Assembly: GCA_004552725.1 (NCBI GenBank)
Contig: SFNM01000029.1
Span: 1 to 21,307 of the forward strand
Direction of reading: 5' to 3'
Origin: Bacteroidales bacterium
GTDB lineage: Bacteria > Bacteroidota > Bacteroidia > Bacteroidales > Muribaculaceae
Length of the DNA stretch: 21,307 nt
The notes under the pieces were generated by a model. That model searched no databases. It saw only the letters and a list, made by a program, of their open reading frames with translations, and was not told the DNA's origin. Each line of letters starts with the position of its first letter. Position 1 is the stretch's first letter. A program made the position numbers and the translations under genes. Shown here in pieces: positions 14,397 through 21,307 of this stretch.

Positions 14397-16721
14397 ATGT
14401 GTAAGATGAAAAATCTGGTAATCGTGGAGTCTCCGGCTAAGGCAAAAACCATTGAGAAGTTTTTGGGCCCTGACTATAAAGTGATGTCAAGTTATGGACA
14501 TATTCGTGATTTGAAGTCGAAGAGTTTTAGTATAGATGTGGATCATGATTTTGCTCCTATATATGAAATCCCGTCGGACAAGGAGCGTGTGGTAAGCGAG
14601 TTGCGCCAAGCAGCATCGAAGGCCGACAAGGTGTGGTTGGCATCTGATGAGGACCGAGAAGGAGAGGCCATTGCTTGGCATTTGGCCGAGGTGTTGCATC
14701 TCGACCCGAACACTACCGGGCGTATTGTATTCCACGAAATCACCAAGAAGGCTATCTTGGCTGCGCTGGACAATCCGCGTACCATCGACCGTGGGCGCGT
14801 AGATGCTCAGCAGGCACGCCGAGTGCTCGACCGCATTGTTGGGTTTGAATTATCGCCGGTACTTTGGCGCAAGATTAAGCCGAAATTGTCGGCCGGCCGC
14901 GTGCAGTCGGTGGCTCTGCGTTTGATTGTAGAGCGCGAGAAAGAGATTGCCAATTTCGTGTCCGAGCCATATTTCCGCATGAATGGACGTTTCACTACCG
15001 AAGGCGGTGCAGAGGTGCGCGGCGAGTACTCTCACAGAGTATCGACCGAGGCCGAGGCGCGTGCCGTACTGGAACGTTGCGCGGTAAAGCAATTTCGGGT
15101 AAGTGAAGTGACGACACGTCCGGTGCATAAATCGCCTGCGCCACCATTTACTACTTCCACCTTGCAGCAAGAGGCTTCGCGGCGGTTGGGCTTCACTGTG
15201 GCTCAGACCATGATGGTGGCTCAGCGCTTATATGAAGCCGGTTATATCACATATATGCGTACCGACTCGTTGAATTTGTCGGTTGAAGCGGTGGCCGCTA
15301 TCAGCACCGAAATCACCGCCAAGATGGGGCGCGAGTATCTGCATGTGCGCCAGTATCATACTCAGTCGAAGGGCGCGCAAGAGGCCCACGAAGCCATCCG
15401 CCCCACTGATGTGAGCGTGGAGACACCTGCTGAACTGACCGACCGCGAGCGCCGACTCTACACGTTAATTCGCCGCCGCGCTATCGCTTCGCAAATGGCC
15501 GATGCCGAGACCGAGAAAACCACCGCTGAAATCACCAATGGCAACGATGTGTTCACTGCCACAGGCGAGGTGGTGAAATTCGACGGCTATTTACGTATCT
15601 ACAATTATAATACCGATTACGATCCGGATGATACCGAAAGCGAAACCTCGCTACTGCCGGCATTGTCGGCCGGGCAAGCCTTGTCGCCGGTAGAAATCAG
15701 TGCAAATCAGCGATTTACGCAGCATCCACCGCGCTACAGCGAAGCCACTTTGGTGAAGAAGATGGAGGAATTGGGAATTGGGCGTCCTTCAACCTACGCT
15801 CCTACCATCTCCACTATACAAAGTCGCGACTATATAGAAAAAGGCGCGCGCGAGGGCGTAGAACGCGAATTTATTTCAATGCGCGCTGATGCCTCAGGCA
15901 AAGTGGTCACTACAACTCACACCGAGGTAGTGGGCAATGAGAAAAGCAAGTTGGTGCCTACCGATGTAGGTATGGTGGTCAACGACTTCCTTACTGAGTA
16001 CTTCCCCGAAATCTTGGATTATAATTTTACCGCTCAAGTGGAAGAGCGTTTCGACGAAATTGCCGAAGGCCATGCGGTTTGGAACGATGCCATTCGCTCG
16101 TTCTACTTGAAATTCCACCCGCAAGTGGCCGAAGCGATGAATATGCGCTTGGAGCACAAAGTGGGCGAGCGCTTGTTGGGCACCGATGCTGAGGGGCATC
16201 CCGTATCGGTGAAAATCGGTCGCTACGGGCCGCTGGTGCAAATCGGCGATGGCGAAGGCGAAGAGAAGCCTCGCTTTGCATCGTTGCTTAAAGGTCAGTC
16301 AATCAGCGAAATCACCCTGGAAGAAGCCTTGCGCTTATTTGATTTCCCACGCGACTTGGGCGAGTTCGAAGGCCATGATGTGACGGTGGCAATCGGCCGT
16401 TTCGGCCCATACGTGCGCCACAATAATAAATTTGTGTCAATACCGAAAGACATTGCACCTACTGAGTTGACCCTGAGCCAAGCCATCACCCTTATTGTGG
16501 AGAAACGCTCGGCCGAAGCCAATCGAGTAGTGAAAACGTTCGATGGACATCCCGAAATCCAGGTACTCAACGGTCGCTACGGTATCTACATCGCCGCCAA
16601 TGGCAAGAACTACAAAATCCCCAAGGATTATACTCCCACCGACTTGAGTATAGACCAAGTGCTCGAAATCATCGATAAGCAGGATAAGCAACCGGCCAAG
16701 CCGCGTCGCGCTAAAAAGTAA
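14397..16721 (+). CDS. topA: DNA topoisomerase I
   Basis: 774 aa. It relaxes negatively supercoiled DNA by cutting one strand through a phosphotyrosine. The TOPRIM domain starts with LVIVESPAKAKTIEKFL (Glu11) and has DEDREGEAIAWHL at 84-96 for Mg2+. The catalytic Tyr286 lies in YITYMRTDSLNLS. PFTTSTLQQEASRRLGF and RYSEATLVKKMEELGIGRPSTYA are typical of type IA enzymes. Instead of C-terminal zinc ribbons, it has three Toprim C-terminal repeats (KIGRYGPLVQ, AIGRFGPYVR, LNGRYGIYIA) and a basic tail PAKPRRAKK. The ATG at 14397 gives MCKMKN; the ATG at 14406 is also possible. The RluA gene begins 5 bp after the stop. Confidence 0.97.
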   Translation: MCKMKNLVIVESPAKAKTIEKFLGPDYKVMSSYGHIRDLKSKSFSIDVDHDFAPIYEIPSDKERVVSELRQAASKADKVWLASDEDREGEAIAWHLAEVLHLDPNTTGRIVFHEITKKAILAALDNPRTIDRGRVDAQQARRVLDRIVGFELSPVLWRKIKPKLSAGRVQSVALRLIVEREKEIANFVSEPYFRMNGRFTTEGGAEVRGEYSHRVSTEAEARAVLERCAVKQFRVSEVTTRPVHKSPAPPFTTSTLQQEASRRLGFTVAQTMMVAQRLYEAGYITYMRTDSLNLSVEAVAAISTEITAKMGREYLHVRQYHTQSKGAQEAHEAIRPTDVSVETPAELTDRERRLYTLIRRRAIASQMADAETEKTTAEITNGNDVFTATGEVVKFDGYLRIYNYNTDYDPDDTESETSLLPALSAGQALSPVEISANQRFTQHPPRYSEATLVKKMEELGIGRPSTYAPTISTIQSRDYIEKGAREGVEREFISMRADASGKVVTTTHTEVVGNEKSKLVPTDVGMVVNDFLTEYFPEILDYNFTAQVEERFDEIAEGHAVWNDAIRSFYLKFHPQVAEAMNMRLEHKVGERLLGTDAEGHPVSVKIGRYGPLVQIGDGEGEEKPRFASLLKGQSISEITLEEALRLFDFPRDLGEFEGHDVTVAIGRFGPYVRHNNKFVSIPKDIAPTELTLSQAITLIVEKRSAEANRVVKTFDGHPEIQVLNGRYGIYIAANGKNYKIPKDYTPTDLSIDQVLEIIDKQDKQPAKPRRAKK

Positions 16722-16726
16722 TCGCT

Positions 16727-17650
16727 ATGGCAAAACAATTAACCACCAAACCAGGGGCCGAGCGTCGCAGTTTCCGCCCCGATGTGATACTCCACTTTGT
16801 GCCCAAGCAGCCCGAAGAGCGGTTGCTCGACTTCTTGCTGGAGGTGATGTCCGACCGCAAACGTACTACGGTGAAAGACTACCTTAAGCATCAGCAAGTG
16901 ATGGTCAACGGCAATGTTACCACACAGTGGAACCTCCCGCTCAATGTCGGCGACGAAGTGAAAGTGAACACTTCGCGCCAATTCCAAGTATTCTCTAATC
17001 CGCGACTGAAAATCGTGTACGAAGATGCCGACATCATCGTGGTAGAGAAGGGCTACGGATTGTTGTCGGTAGGGACCGACCGCAAGAGTGAGGGCACGGC
17101 TTATTGGCTACTGCGCGAGTGGGTGAAACGCGTCGACCCACGCCAAAAGGTGTTTATCGTGCATCGGCTCGACCAACACACCTCCGGATTGATGCTCTTT
17201 GCCAAAAGCGTGGAAGCCAAAGAAGCACTGCAGCATAATTGGAATAATATGGTGCTTGAGCGTAGATATGTGGCTGTGACTGAAGGTATTCCGGAGCAGC
17301 CACAGGGCGTTATTCGCAGTTATTTGGCTGAAAATTCAGCCCACGAAGTTTATTCCACCGATGATCCCAAGGAAGGAAAAGAAGCAGTGACGCGATATAC
17401 CACACTCAAAACCCGTGGCAACCGCGCATTGTTGGAACTGCAACTCGACACCGGCCGCAAGAACCAAATCCGCGTGCATTTGGCCGACATCAAGTGCCCC
17501 ATTAGCGGCGACCGTCGCTACGGCTCCGGCACATCGCCCATTCACCGCTTGGCGCTGCATGCACAAACACTGCGCTTCATCCATCCCATCACGCGCCACG
17601 ATATGAACTTTACCTGCGCCATTCCCGCCTCATTCGCCCGCTTAGTGTGA
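16727..17650 (+). CDS. RluA-family pseudouridine synthase
   Basis: 307 aa. The N-terminal S4-like domain lies at ~33-82 (LLDFLLEVM to VNGNVTTQWNLPLNVGDEVKV), and the catalytic domain starts at DADIIVVEKGYGLLSV. The catalytic Asp149 is in VHRLDQHTSGLMLFAKS. Also present are ERRYVAVTEG, LDTGRKNQIRVHLADIKCPISGDRRYG and RLALHAQTLRFIHP, the standard RluA/RluD order. It isomerises uridine to pseudouridine in rRNA or tRNA; which site (RluC, RluD or TruC-type) cannot be fixed from sequence. It starts 5 bp after topA and most likely shares its transcript. Confidence 0.93.
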   Translation: MAKQLTTKPGAERRSFRPDVILHFVPKQPEERLLDFLLEVMSDRKRTTVKDYLKHQQVMVNGNVTTQWNLPLNVGDEVKVNTSRQFQVFSNPRLKIVYEDADIIVVEKGYGLLSVGTDRKSEGTAYWLLREWVKRVDPRQKVFIVHRLDQHTSGLMLFAKSVEAKEALQHNWNNMVLERRYVAVTEGIPEQPQGVIRSYLAENSAHEVYSTDDPKEGKEAVTRYTTLKTRGNRALLELQLDTGRKNQIRVHLADIKCPISGDRRYGSGTSPIHRLALHAQTLRFIHPITRHDMNFTCAIPASFARLV

Positions 17651-17667
17651 ACTTTTTCGCCCTCCTA

Positions 17668-17699
17668 ATTGTATATCTGATAAACAATTATTATCTTTG
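17668..17699 (+). promoter_or_regulatory. promoter of the nucleotidyltransferase gene
   Basis: ATTG at 17668-17671 (one mismatch), 20-nt spacer, TATCTTTG at 17692-17699 (perfect TAnnTTTG), 19 bp before the ATG at 17719. So this gene can be expressed apart from topA and the pseudouridine synthase. Confidence 0.7.
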
Positions 17700-17718
17700 C
17701 CACATAAAATCGTTCGCT

Positions 17719-18027
17719 ATGGACTTAATCACGCAAAATAAGCAACGAATCGCCGCTCTATGCCTCAAACATCGGGTCAAATCGCTCTGCGTGTTCGGCT
17801 CCATCCTCACCGACCGATTCACCGACGCAAGCGACGTGGATCTGTTGGTAGACTTCGAGCCCACCGACCATAGTACCTTTGATTACGTGGCTAACTACTT
17901 CGGACTGCAAGAGCAATTGGAGTCAATCTTTCAGCGCCCCGTCGACCTTATCGAAGCCAGAGGCCTCCGCAATCAGCACTTTATCCGTACCATAAACCGC
18001 TCAAAACAAATGATTTATGGTTGCTAA
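17719..18027 (+). CDS. MntA-like nucleotidyltransferase, orphan
   Basis: 102 aa. The frame is open to 17647, but the promoter box lies inside that extension, so the ATG at 17719 (MDLITQNKQR) is the right start. It is a minimal nucleotidyltransferase: VFGS with Gly27-Ser28, ten residues, then Asp39-Val-Asp41 in SDVDLLVDF, and a third strand RPVDLIEARGL. The C-terminal RTINRSKQMIYG is typical of the MntA antitoxin in HepT-MntA pairs, where it AMPylates the HEPN RNase toxin. No HEPN gene is next to it: 82 bp of spacer leads into DUF2851. It may be an orphan antitoxin, act on a distant HEPN protein, or remain from a degraded pair. Confidence 0.85.
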   Translation: MDLITQNKQRIAALCLKHRVKSLCVFGSILTDRFTDASDVDLLVDFEPTDHSTFDYVANYFGLQEQLESIFQRPVDLIEARGLRNQHFIRTINRSKQMIYGC

Positions 18028-18109
18028 TCATCAAATACATTCCAAACTTAAAAAATGATGTCATTCAGATGATTGCAAAATATCAAACCATCTCTAATTA
18101 GGATGAACT

Positions 18110-19405
18110 ATGGGCGCTGAGATGCTGTTGCAATACCTTTGGGAGAATCGCTTGTGGCAACAGTGCGATTTGTCCACGACCGATGGGCGGCCTATACGAG
18201 TGATAGACCAAGGGCGTCGCAACACTGATGCAGGTCCGGATTTTTTCAATGCCAAAATCATAATAGACGGCAAACTATGGGCCGGCAACGTGGAAATCCA
18301 CACTCGTGCATCGGATTGGAAGCGCCATAATCACCATCTCGACCCCGCTTACGACACAATTATCCTCCACGTGGTGGGTCATTCAGATGAAATCATATAT
18401 CGTCGCAACGGCGATTCCATTCCACAGATGGTGCTTCCGTACACTCCCGATTATCGCGCCCGCTATGATGAGATGGTCAATAATCCGTCGCGGTTGCCGT
18501 GTGCCGAGTCGTTGCACGATTTTTCGCCGGTGTATCTCACTGATTGGCTCACTTCGTTGGGATATGAACGGGTGTATGGCAAGGTCGACCGAGTGACCGC
18601 CCTGTTGTCGCGGCTTAATGGTGATTGGCAAGCGACTGCATACGTCACCTTGGCTCGCGCTATGGGTTTTAGCACCAATAGTGAACCGTTTGAGCGGTTG
18701 GCATTGGCCAGCCCGCTGCGTCCGCTACTGAAGCATCGCACCGACCCCCAACTACTCGAAGCGGTGCTTTACGGGCAAGCCGGTTTTTTGGATAATGCTC
18801 AGGCCGACGATACCGAGGAGCAGGATTATATCAACCGCCTTCGCCAAGACTATCAATTTATGGCGGCCAAATACAATTTGCAAAAGCCCGATAATTTAGG
18901 CTGGAAAATGGCACGTATGCGACCGCAAAATTTCCCTCATCGGAGGATTGCGGCTCTGGTAGCAATGCTTGCAGCCGGCTTTCCATTGGGCCGCCACATC
19001 TCTCAAATTACCGACGAAGCCACGGCTCGGGCACTGTTCAACGTGCAAATTGGTGGATATTGGGTAAATCACTTTACCTTCGGACACAAAAGCCCTTATG
19101 TTCCGCGAGCGTTGAGCGACGAGTCTGTTACTTCGTTGCTTATCAATGCTGTGGCGCCACTGATGGTGGCTTATGGCTTGCAGTTTGGCGATGATGCGCG
19201 GTTAGATGCCGCGATTGCATTGTTGCAGTCATTACCTGCGGAAAAGAATTCGATAGTGAGCATATTTACCGATGCCGGCATTCCATGTAGCGACGCATTT
19301 ACTTCGCAAGCAATCATACAGTTGCGACGCAATTACTGCGAGCAACGCAAGTGCTTATATTGCCGTATCGGCCATCGTATTTTGGCTGCCAAGGCGCGTC
19401 CATAA
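18110..19405 (+). CDS. DUF2851 family protein
   Basis: 431 aa, no signal peptide. The N-terminal half has the DUF2851 hallmark: LLQYLWENRLW, a phrase around GRRNTDAGPDFFNAKI, then LWAGNVEIHTRASDWKRH and YDTIILHVVGHSDE. This arrangement resembles a nuclease-like beta core with Asp, Glu and His in GPDF and VEIH, but catalysis has not been shown for the family as far as I know. The C-terminus ends in a Cys cluster, Cys410, Cys415 and Cys418 (CEQRKCLYC), usual for the family and possibly metal-binding. The start could be the ATG at 18110 or at 18122. It follows the MntA-like gene by 82 bp with no obvious promoter. Confidence 0.9.
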   Translation: MGAEMLLQYLWENRLWQQCDLSTTDGRPIRVIDQGRRNTDAGPDFFNAKIIIDGKLWAGNVEIHTRASDWKRHNHHLDPAYDTIILHVVGHSDEIIYRRNGDSIPQMVLPYTPDYRARYDEMVNNPSRLPCAESLHDFSPVYLTDWLTSLGYERVYGKVDRVTALLSRLNGDWQATAYVTLARAMGFSTNSEPFERLALASPLRPLLKHRTDPQLLEAVLYGQAGFLDNAQADDTEEQDYINRLRQDYQFMAAKYNLQKPDNLGWKMARMRPQNFPHRRIAALVAMLAAGFPLGRHISQITDEATARALFNVQIGGYWVNHFTFGHKSPYVPRALSDESVTSLLINAVAPLMVAYGLQFGDDARLDAAIALLQSLPAEKNSIVSIFTDAGIPCSDAFTSQAIIQLRRNYCEQRKCLYCRIGHRILAAKARP

Positions 19406-19461
19406 CGAACTATTGCTGTGCACATATTGTTGTAATTCCATTAACACAAAAGCAAATTATT

Positions 19462-20178
19462 ATGAAATTGACTTTCCTCAAAGAAGCAAAAGTGGTAGCC
19501 GCCGTGGTTTTGGCCGTAGGTATAGCCTTGGGTGGCTGGTTTGTGCGCTCCGGAGTAGTAGCAGTGGCCGAACGTGGCCGCAATGTCACTGTTAAAGGCC
19601 TCGCCGTGCGTGTGGTCGATGCCGACCAAGTATATTGGCCCATTGTGTTCAAAGAAGTGGGCAATGACTTGCCGGCTCTGCACAAGCGCATCAACACGGT
19701 GAGCGATATCATTGTGAAATTCCTCAAGGAAGGAGGCCTCACCGACGATGAAATCTCTATCAATGCCCCGCAAGTGCGCGACTGCATCGCTGACCCATAT
19801 TACGACACCAAAACCGACCGCTACAACATCTCTAACACAATCACCGTGTCGTCGAAGCAAGTGGATAAAGTGCGCAAATTGATGCAACGCCAAGGCGAAT
19901 TGCTGTCGCAAGGGGTGGCCATCATCGCTTCCGACTACCAAAATTATGTGCGCTTTGAATACACCGGCCTGGGCGATATCAAATCCACCCTAATGGACGA
20001 AGCAATAGCCAATGCACGCGTCACCGCCAACCAATTTGCCACTGTCAGCGGTAGCACACTCGGTGGTATCACCGAAGCTTCGCAGGGTCAAATCTCTATC
20101 GAAGACCTCGACTCAACAACGCCCTACCGCAAGCAAATCCGCTTGGTAACAACTATTACTTACGCACTTCACGATTAA
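19462..20178 (+). CDS. SIMPL domain-containing (DUF541) membrane-anchored protein
   Basis: 238 aa from the ATG at 19462. The frame is open earlier, but the upstream part overlaps DUF2851 and lacks protein-like character, while MKLTFLKEAKVVAAVVLAVG gives a clean N-terminal signal anchor. The rest is the SIMPL/DUF541 fold: RGRNVTVKGLAVRVVDADQVYWPI as first strand, a helix with DIIVKFLKEGG, then LTDDEISINAPQVRD, NTITVSSKQVDKVRKLM and ATVSGSTLGGITEASQGQIS with a C-terminal strand. It faces the periplasm. SIMPL proteins form large oligomers with unclear function (E. coli YggE is linked to oxidative stress). Only 3 bp separate it from the next gene, so the two are cotranscribed. Confidence 0.9.
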   Translation: MKLTFLKEAKVVAAVVLAVGIALGGWFVRSGVVAVAERGRNVTVKGLAVRVVDADQVYWPIVFKEVGNDLPALHKRINTVSDIIVKFLKEGGLTDDEISINAPQVRDCIADPYYDTKTDRYNISNTITVSSKQVDKVRKLMQRQGELLSQGVAIIASDYQNYVRFEYTGLGDIKSTLMDEAIANARVTANQFATVSGSTLGGITEASQGQISIEDLDSTTPYRKQIRLVTTITYALHD

Positions 20179-20181
20179 CTC

Positions 20182-20604
20182 ATGGATTTGGAAGACAATT
20201 CTAATAAAGTCCCTAACAACTACGACCGTCCCTTTACTCCAGACAGAATTAGTACACTCAAAGATAATGAGATATTTGTGTTTGGCAGCAATCTTCAGGG
20301 TATGCACGGTGGCGGTGCGGCCCGCGTGGCCTGTCAACGCTTTGGTGCTGTAATGGGTGTGGGAGTAGGCCTGCAAGGGCAATCTTACGCAATTCCGACG
20401 ATGCAAGGCGGCGTTGATACCATCAGTCCTTATGTGGATGAATTTATAGAGTTTGCCCGCAGTCGTACTGACCTCACTTTCTTGGTGACACGTATCGGGT
20501 GCGGTATCGCCGGCTTCACGGATGATGAAATTGCACCGCTGTTCCGCGCGGCACTCTCGGTTGAAAATATCTTGCTCCCCCGCTCTTTCGTGAAAAAAAT
20601 GTAA
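20182..20604 (+). CDS. A1S_2505-like, macrodomain-related protein
   Basis: 140 aa, cytoplasmic. It carries the motif FVFGSNLQGMHGGGAARVA (~32-50), followed by QRFGAVMGVGVGLQGQSYAIPTM, FLVTRIGCGIAGFTDDEIAPLF and the ending ENILLPRSF. This matches the group annotated as A1S_2505-family phage non-structural proteins, which resembles the ADP-ribose-binding loop of macrodomains (GxGxA-like GGGAAR and the later GCGIAGF). ADP-ribose or related nucleotide binding is inferred, and no activity is established to my knowledge. It sits 3 bp after the SIMPL gene and a strong terminator follows 4 bp after its stop. Confidence 0.75.
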   Translation: MDLEDNSNKVPNNYDRPFTPDRISTLKDNEIFVFGSNLQGMHGGGAARVACQRFGAVMGVGVGLQGQSYAIPTMQGGVDTISPYVDEFIEFARSRTDLTFLVTRIGCGIAGFTDDEIAPLFRAALSVENILLPRSFVKKM

Positions 20605-20607
20605 AGA

Positions 20608-20641
20608 AAAAAGCCCTCTTCATTGGTTGAGAGGGCTTTTT
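20608..20641. terminator. bidirectional terminator after the SIMPL/macro-like pair
   Basis: Stem AAAAAGCCCTCT (20608-20619) and AGAGGGCTTTTT (20630-20641), 12 bp with a 10-nt loop, flanked by A and T runs. It ends the plus-strand operon and can also stop transcripts of the minus-strand lipoprotein gene at 20658. Confidence 0.92.
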
Positions 20642-20657
20642 ATATGGTGGCGCGGAA

Positions 20658-21050
20658 TTATTTGCGGAGGGCTGAAGGGGAGGAGTGCCAATAGATGGTG
20701 GCGCCGTTGCGCTCGAGGATGAGGCGTGAGCGGGAGTATTCTTTGAGGGTGTAGGCGAATGAGGGTTGTCCCATGGGAACGAGCACGATTTGGTCGTTGT
20801 CGGTGCCCCAAGAGCCGATTTGCTGGGTGTTGACAGGGGCGTCTCCGTTGGCTACGGTATGAATTATGATTAGAGAAGCATCGGAGCGGAGAGTGTATTC
20901 GGTGTAGTCGTATACGTTGTCGGATGTAATAGAGCCTTCGTACCAAGTGCCGGAGACGTCGACATACTGAGGGTCGTTGTCGGAGCAGGAGTTGAGAGAT
21001 AGGCAGAGAAGCAAGGTGGTGATGATGATAGTGCTGTAAATTCGTTTCAT
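20658..21050 (-). CDS. small lipoprotein, lipocalin-like
   Basis: 130 aa. Signal peptide with lipobox LNSC and lipidated Cys22 (MKRIYSTIIITTLLLCLSLN, then SC), followed by a short Asp/Asn linker typical of Bacteroidetes lipoproteins. The mature domain is all-beta: VSGTWYEGSI, YTEYTLRSDASLIIIHT, IGSWGTDNDQIVLVPMG, FAYTLKEYSRSRLILERNG. The GTWY start and the alternating strands suggest a lipocalin-like fold that may bind a small molecule or lipid; no specific ligand can be named. It begins 2 bp after the stop of the phospholipase A gene, so the two are probably one transcript. Confidence 0.8.
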   Translation of the reverse strand: MKRIYSTIIITTLLLCLSLNSCSDNDPQYVDVSGTWYEGSITSDNVYDYTEYTLRSDASLIIIHTVANGDAPVNTQQIGSWGTDNDQIVLVPMGQPSFAYTLKEYSRSRLILERNGATIYWHSSPSALRK

Positions 21051-21052
21051 AG

Positions 21053-21307
21053 TTAGAAGTCGCTAAATAGTTTTGGTCGGATAACGATACCTATACGGAT
21101 TTGTGATTTGAATACTTTGTAGTCGAGGAGACCTTCGCCGTAGCCGTTGTAGTATTGGAGAAAAATGCATTGGTTTTCCTTCGGAGTGAAGCGGTATGCG
21201 AGTTCTACGATGGTGTTGTAACTCATATCTAAACCTTCGCGTTTCACTAAGGTAAGGCCGGCGGAGAAGCGTCGATTATCGGATACATATTGGGCGGATG
21301 CTTGGCA
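21053..21307 (-). CDS. pldA: outer membrane phospholipase A, C-terminal part
   Basis: Partial: the frame is open through the right window edge, giving the last 84 residues. The final strands read IVELAYRFTPKENQCIFLQ, then YYNGYGEGLLDYKVFKSQIRIG and IVIRPKLFSDF, which match the C-terminal beta strands of OMPLA (YFNGYGESLIDYN and a terminal strand ending in Phe). OMPLA hydrolyses phospholipids in the outer membrane when lipid asymmetry is lost. The Ser/His active site lies outside the window, so activity cannot be judged. The terminal Phe fits an outer-membrane barrel. A small lipoprotein gene follows within 2 bp. Confidence 0.78.
   Translation of the reverse strand, partial: CQASAQYVSDNRRFSAGLTLVKREGLDMSYNTIVELAYRFTPKENQCIFLQYYNGYGEGLLDYKVFKSQIRIGIVIRPKLFSDF

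Noticed and set aside
18012..18109. A short alternative frame after the MntA-like gene reads IIKYIPNLKNDVIQMIAKYQTIS before a stop, which might be a HEPN toxin remnant.
   Set aside because: It is about 30 residues, has no RX4-6H motif and no clear match to HepT, so coincidence is as likely.

Overview
This window reads as chromosomal DNA of a gut-type Bacteroidales bacterium, possibly Muribaculaceae (the family is an inference). The grounds are Bacteroidetes-type promoters (TTTG, 19-20 nt, TAnnTTTG) ahead of several operons, few clear Shine-Dalgarno sites, Bacteroidetes families (DUF3943, DUF4369 lipoprotein, DUF2851, BspA-type leucine-rich repeats) and an acpP-fabF pair. I see no rRNA, tRNA, insertion sequence, prophage or CRISPR array. 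Nearly the whole window is coding.

Layout. (1) 1-2840, minus: the start of an exported protein, then a compact two-gene unit with its own promoter (2810-2840) and terminator (481-538). This unit encodes a fused protein kinase-AAA+ ATPase and a small YbjN/CesT-like putative chaperone. It is the least ordinary part of the window. (2) 2896-3672, minus: a DUF3943 envelope protein. (3) 3843-8629, minus: a tightly overlapping five-gene operon of LRR surface protein, trmB, mrp, aroQ and a thioredoxin-fold lipoprotein, with 1-4 bp overlaps at each junction. (4) 8774-12203, plus: a second overlapping five-gene operon of SDR epimerase, small membrane protein, O-methyltransferase, SpoU/TrmH RNA methyltransferase and LD-carboxypeptidase. 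It ends at a bidirectional terminator shared with fabF. (5) 12399-14014, minus: acpP then fabF, with a hairpin between them. (6) 14015-14396: a divergent regulatory spacer holding two dyads and a GC-rich islet. (7) 14397-20604, plus: topA, an RluA-type pseudouridine synthase, an orphan MntA-like nucleotidyltransferase with its own promoter, DUF2851, a SIMPL-domain protein and a macrodomain-like A1S_2505-type protein, ending at a strong terminator. (8) 20658-21307, minus: a small lipoprotein and the C-terminus of an outer-membrane phospholipase A.

Most genes are housekeeping: fatty acid synthesis, shikimate pathway, tRNA/rRNA modification, Fe-S/P-loop carrier, DNA topology and peptidoglycan recycling, mixed with envelope proteins. 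Items that do not fit that picture are the kinase-AAA/YbjN unit, a cysteine-free Mrp, the orphan MNT antitoxin-like gene, the SIMPL/macro-like pair and the dyads around the acpP and topA promoters.
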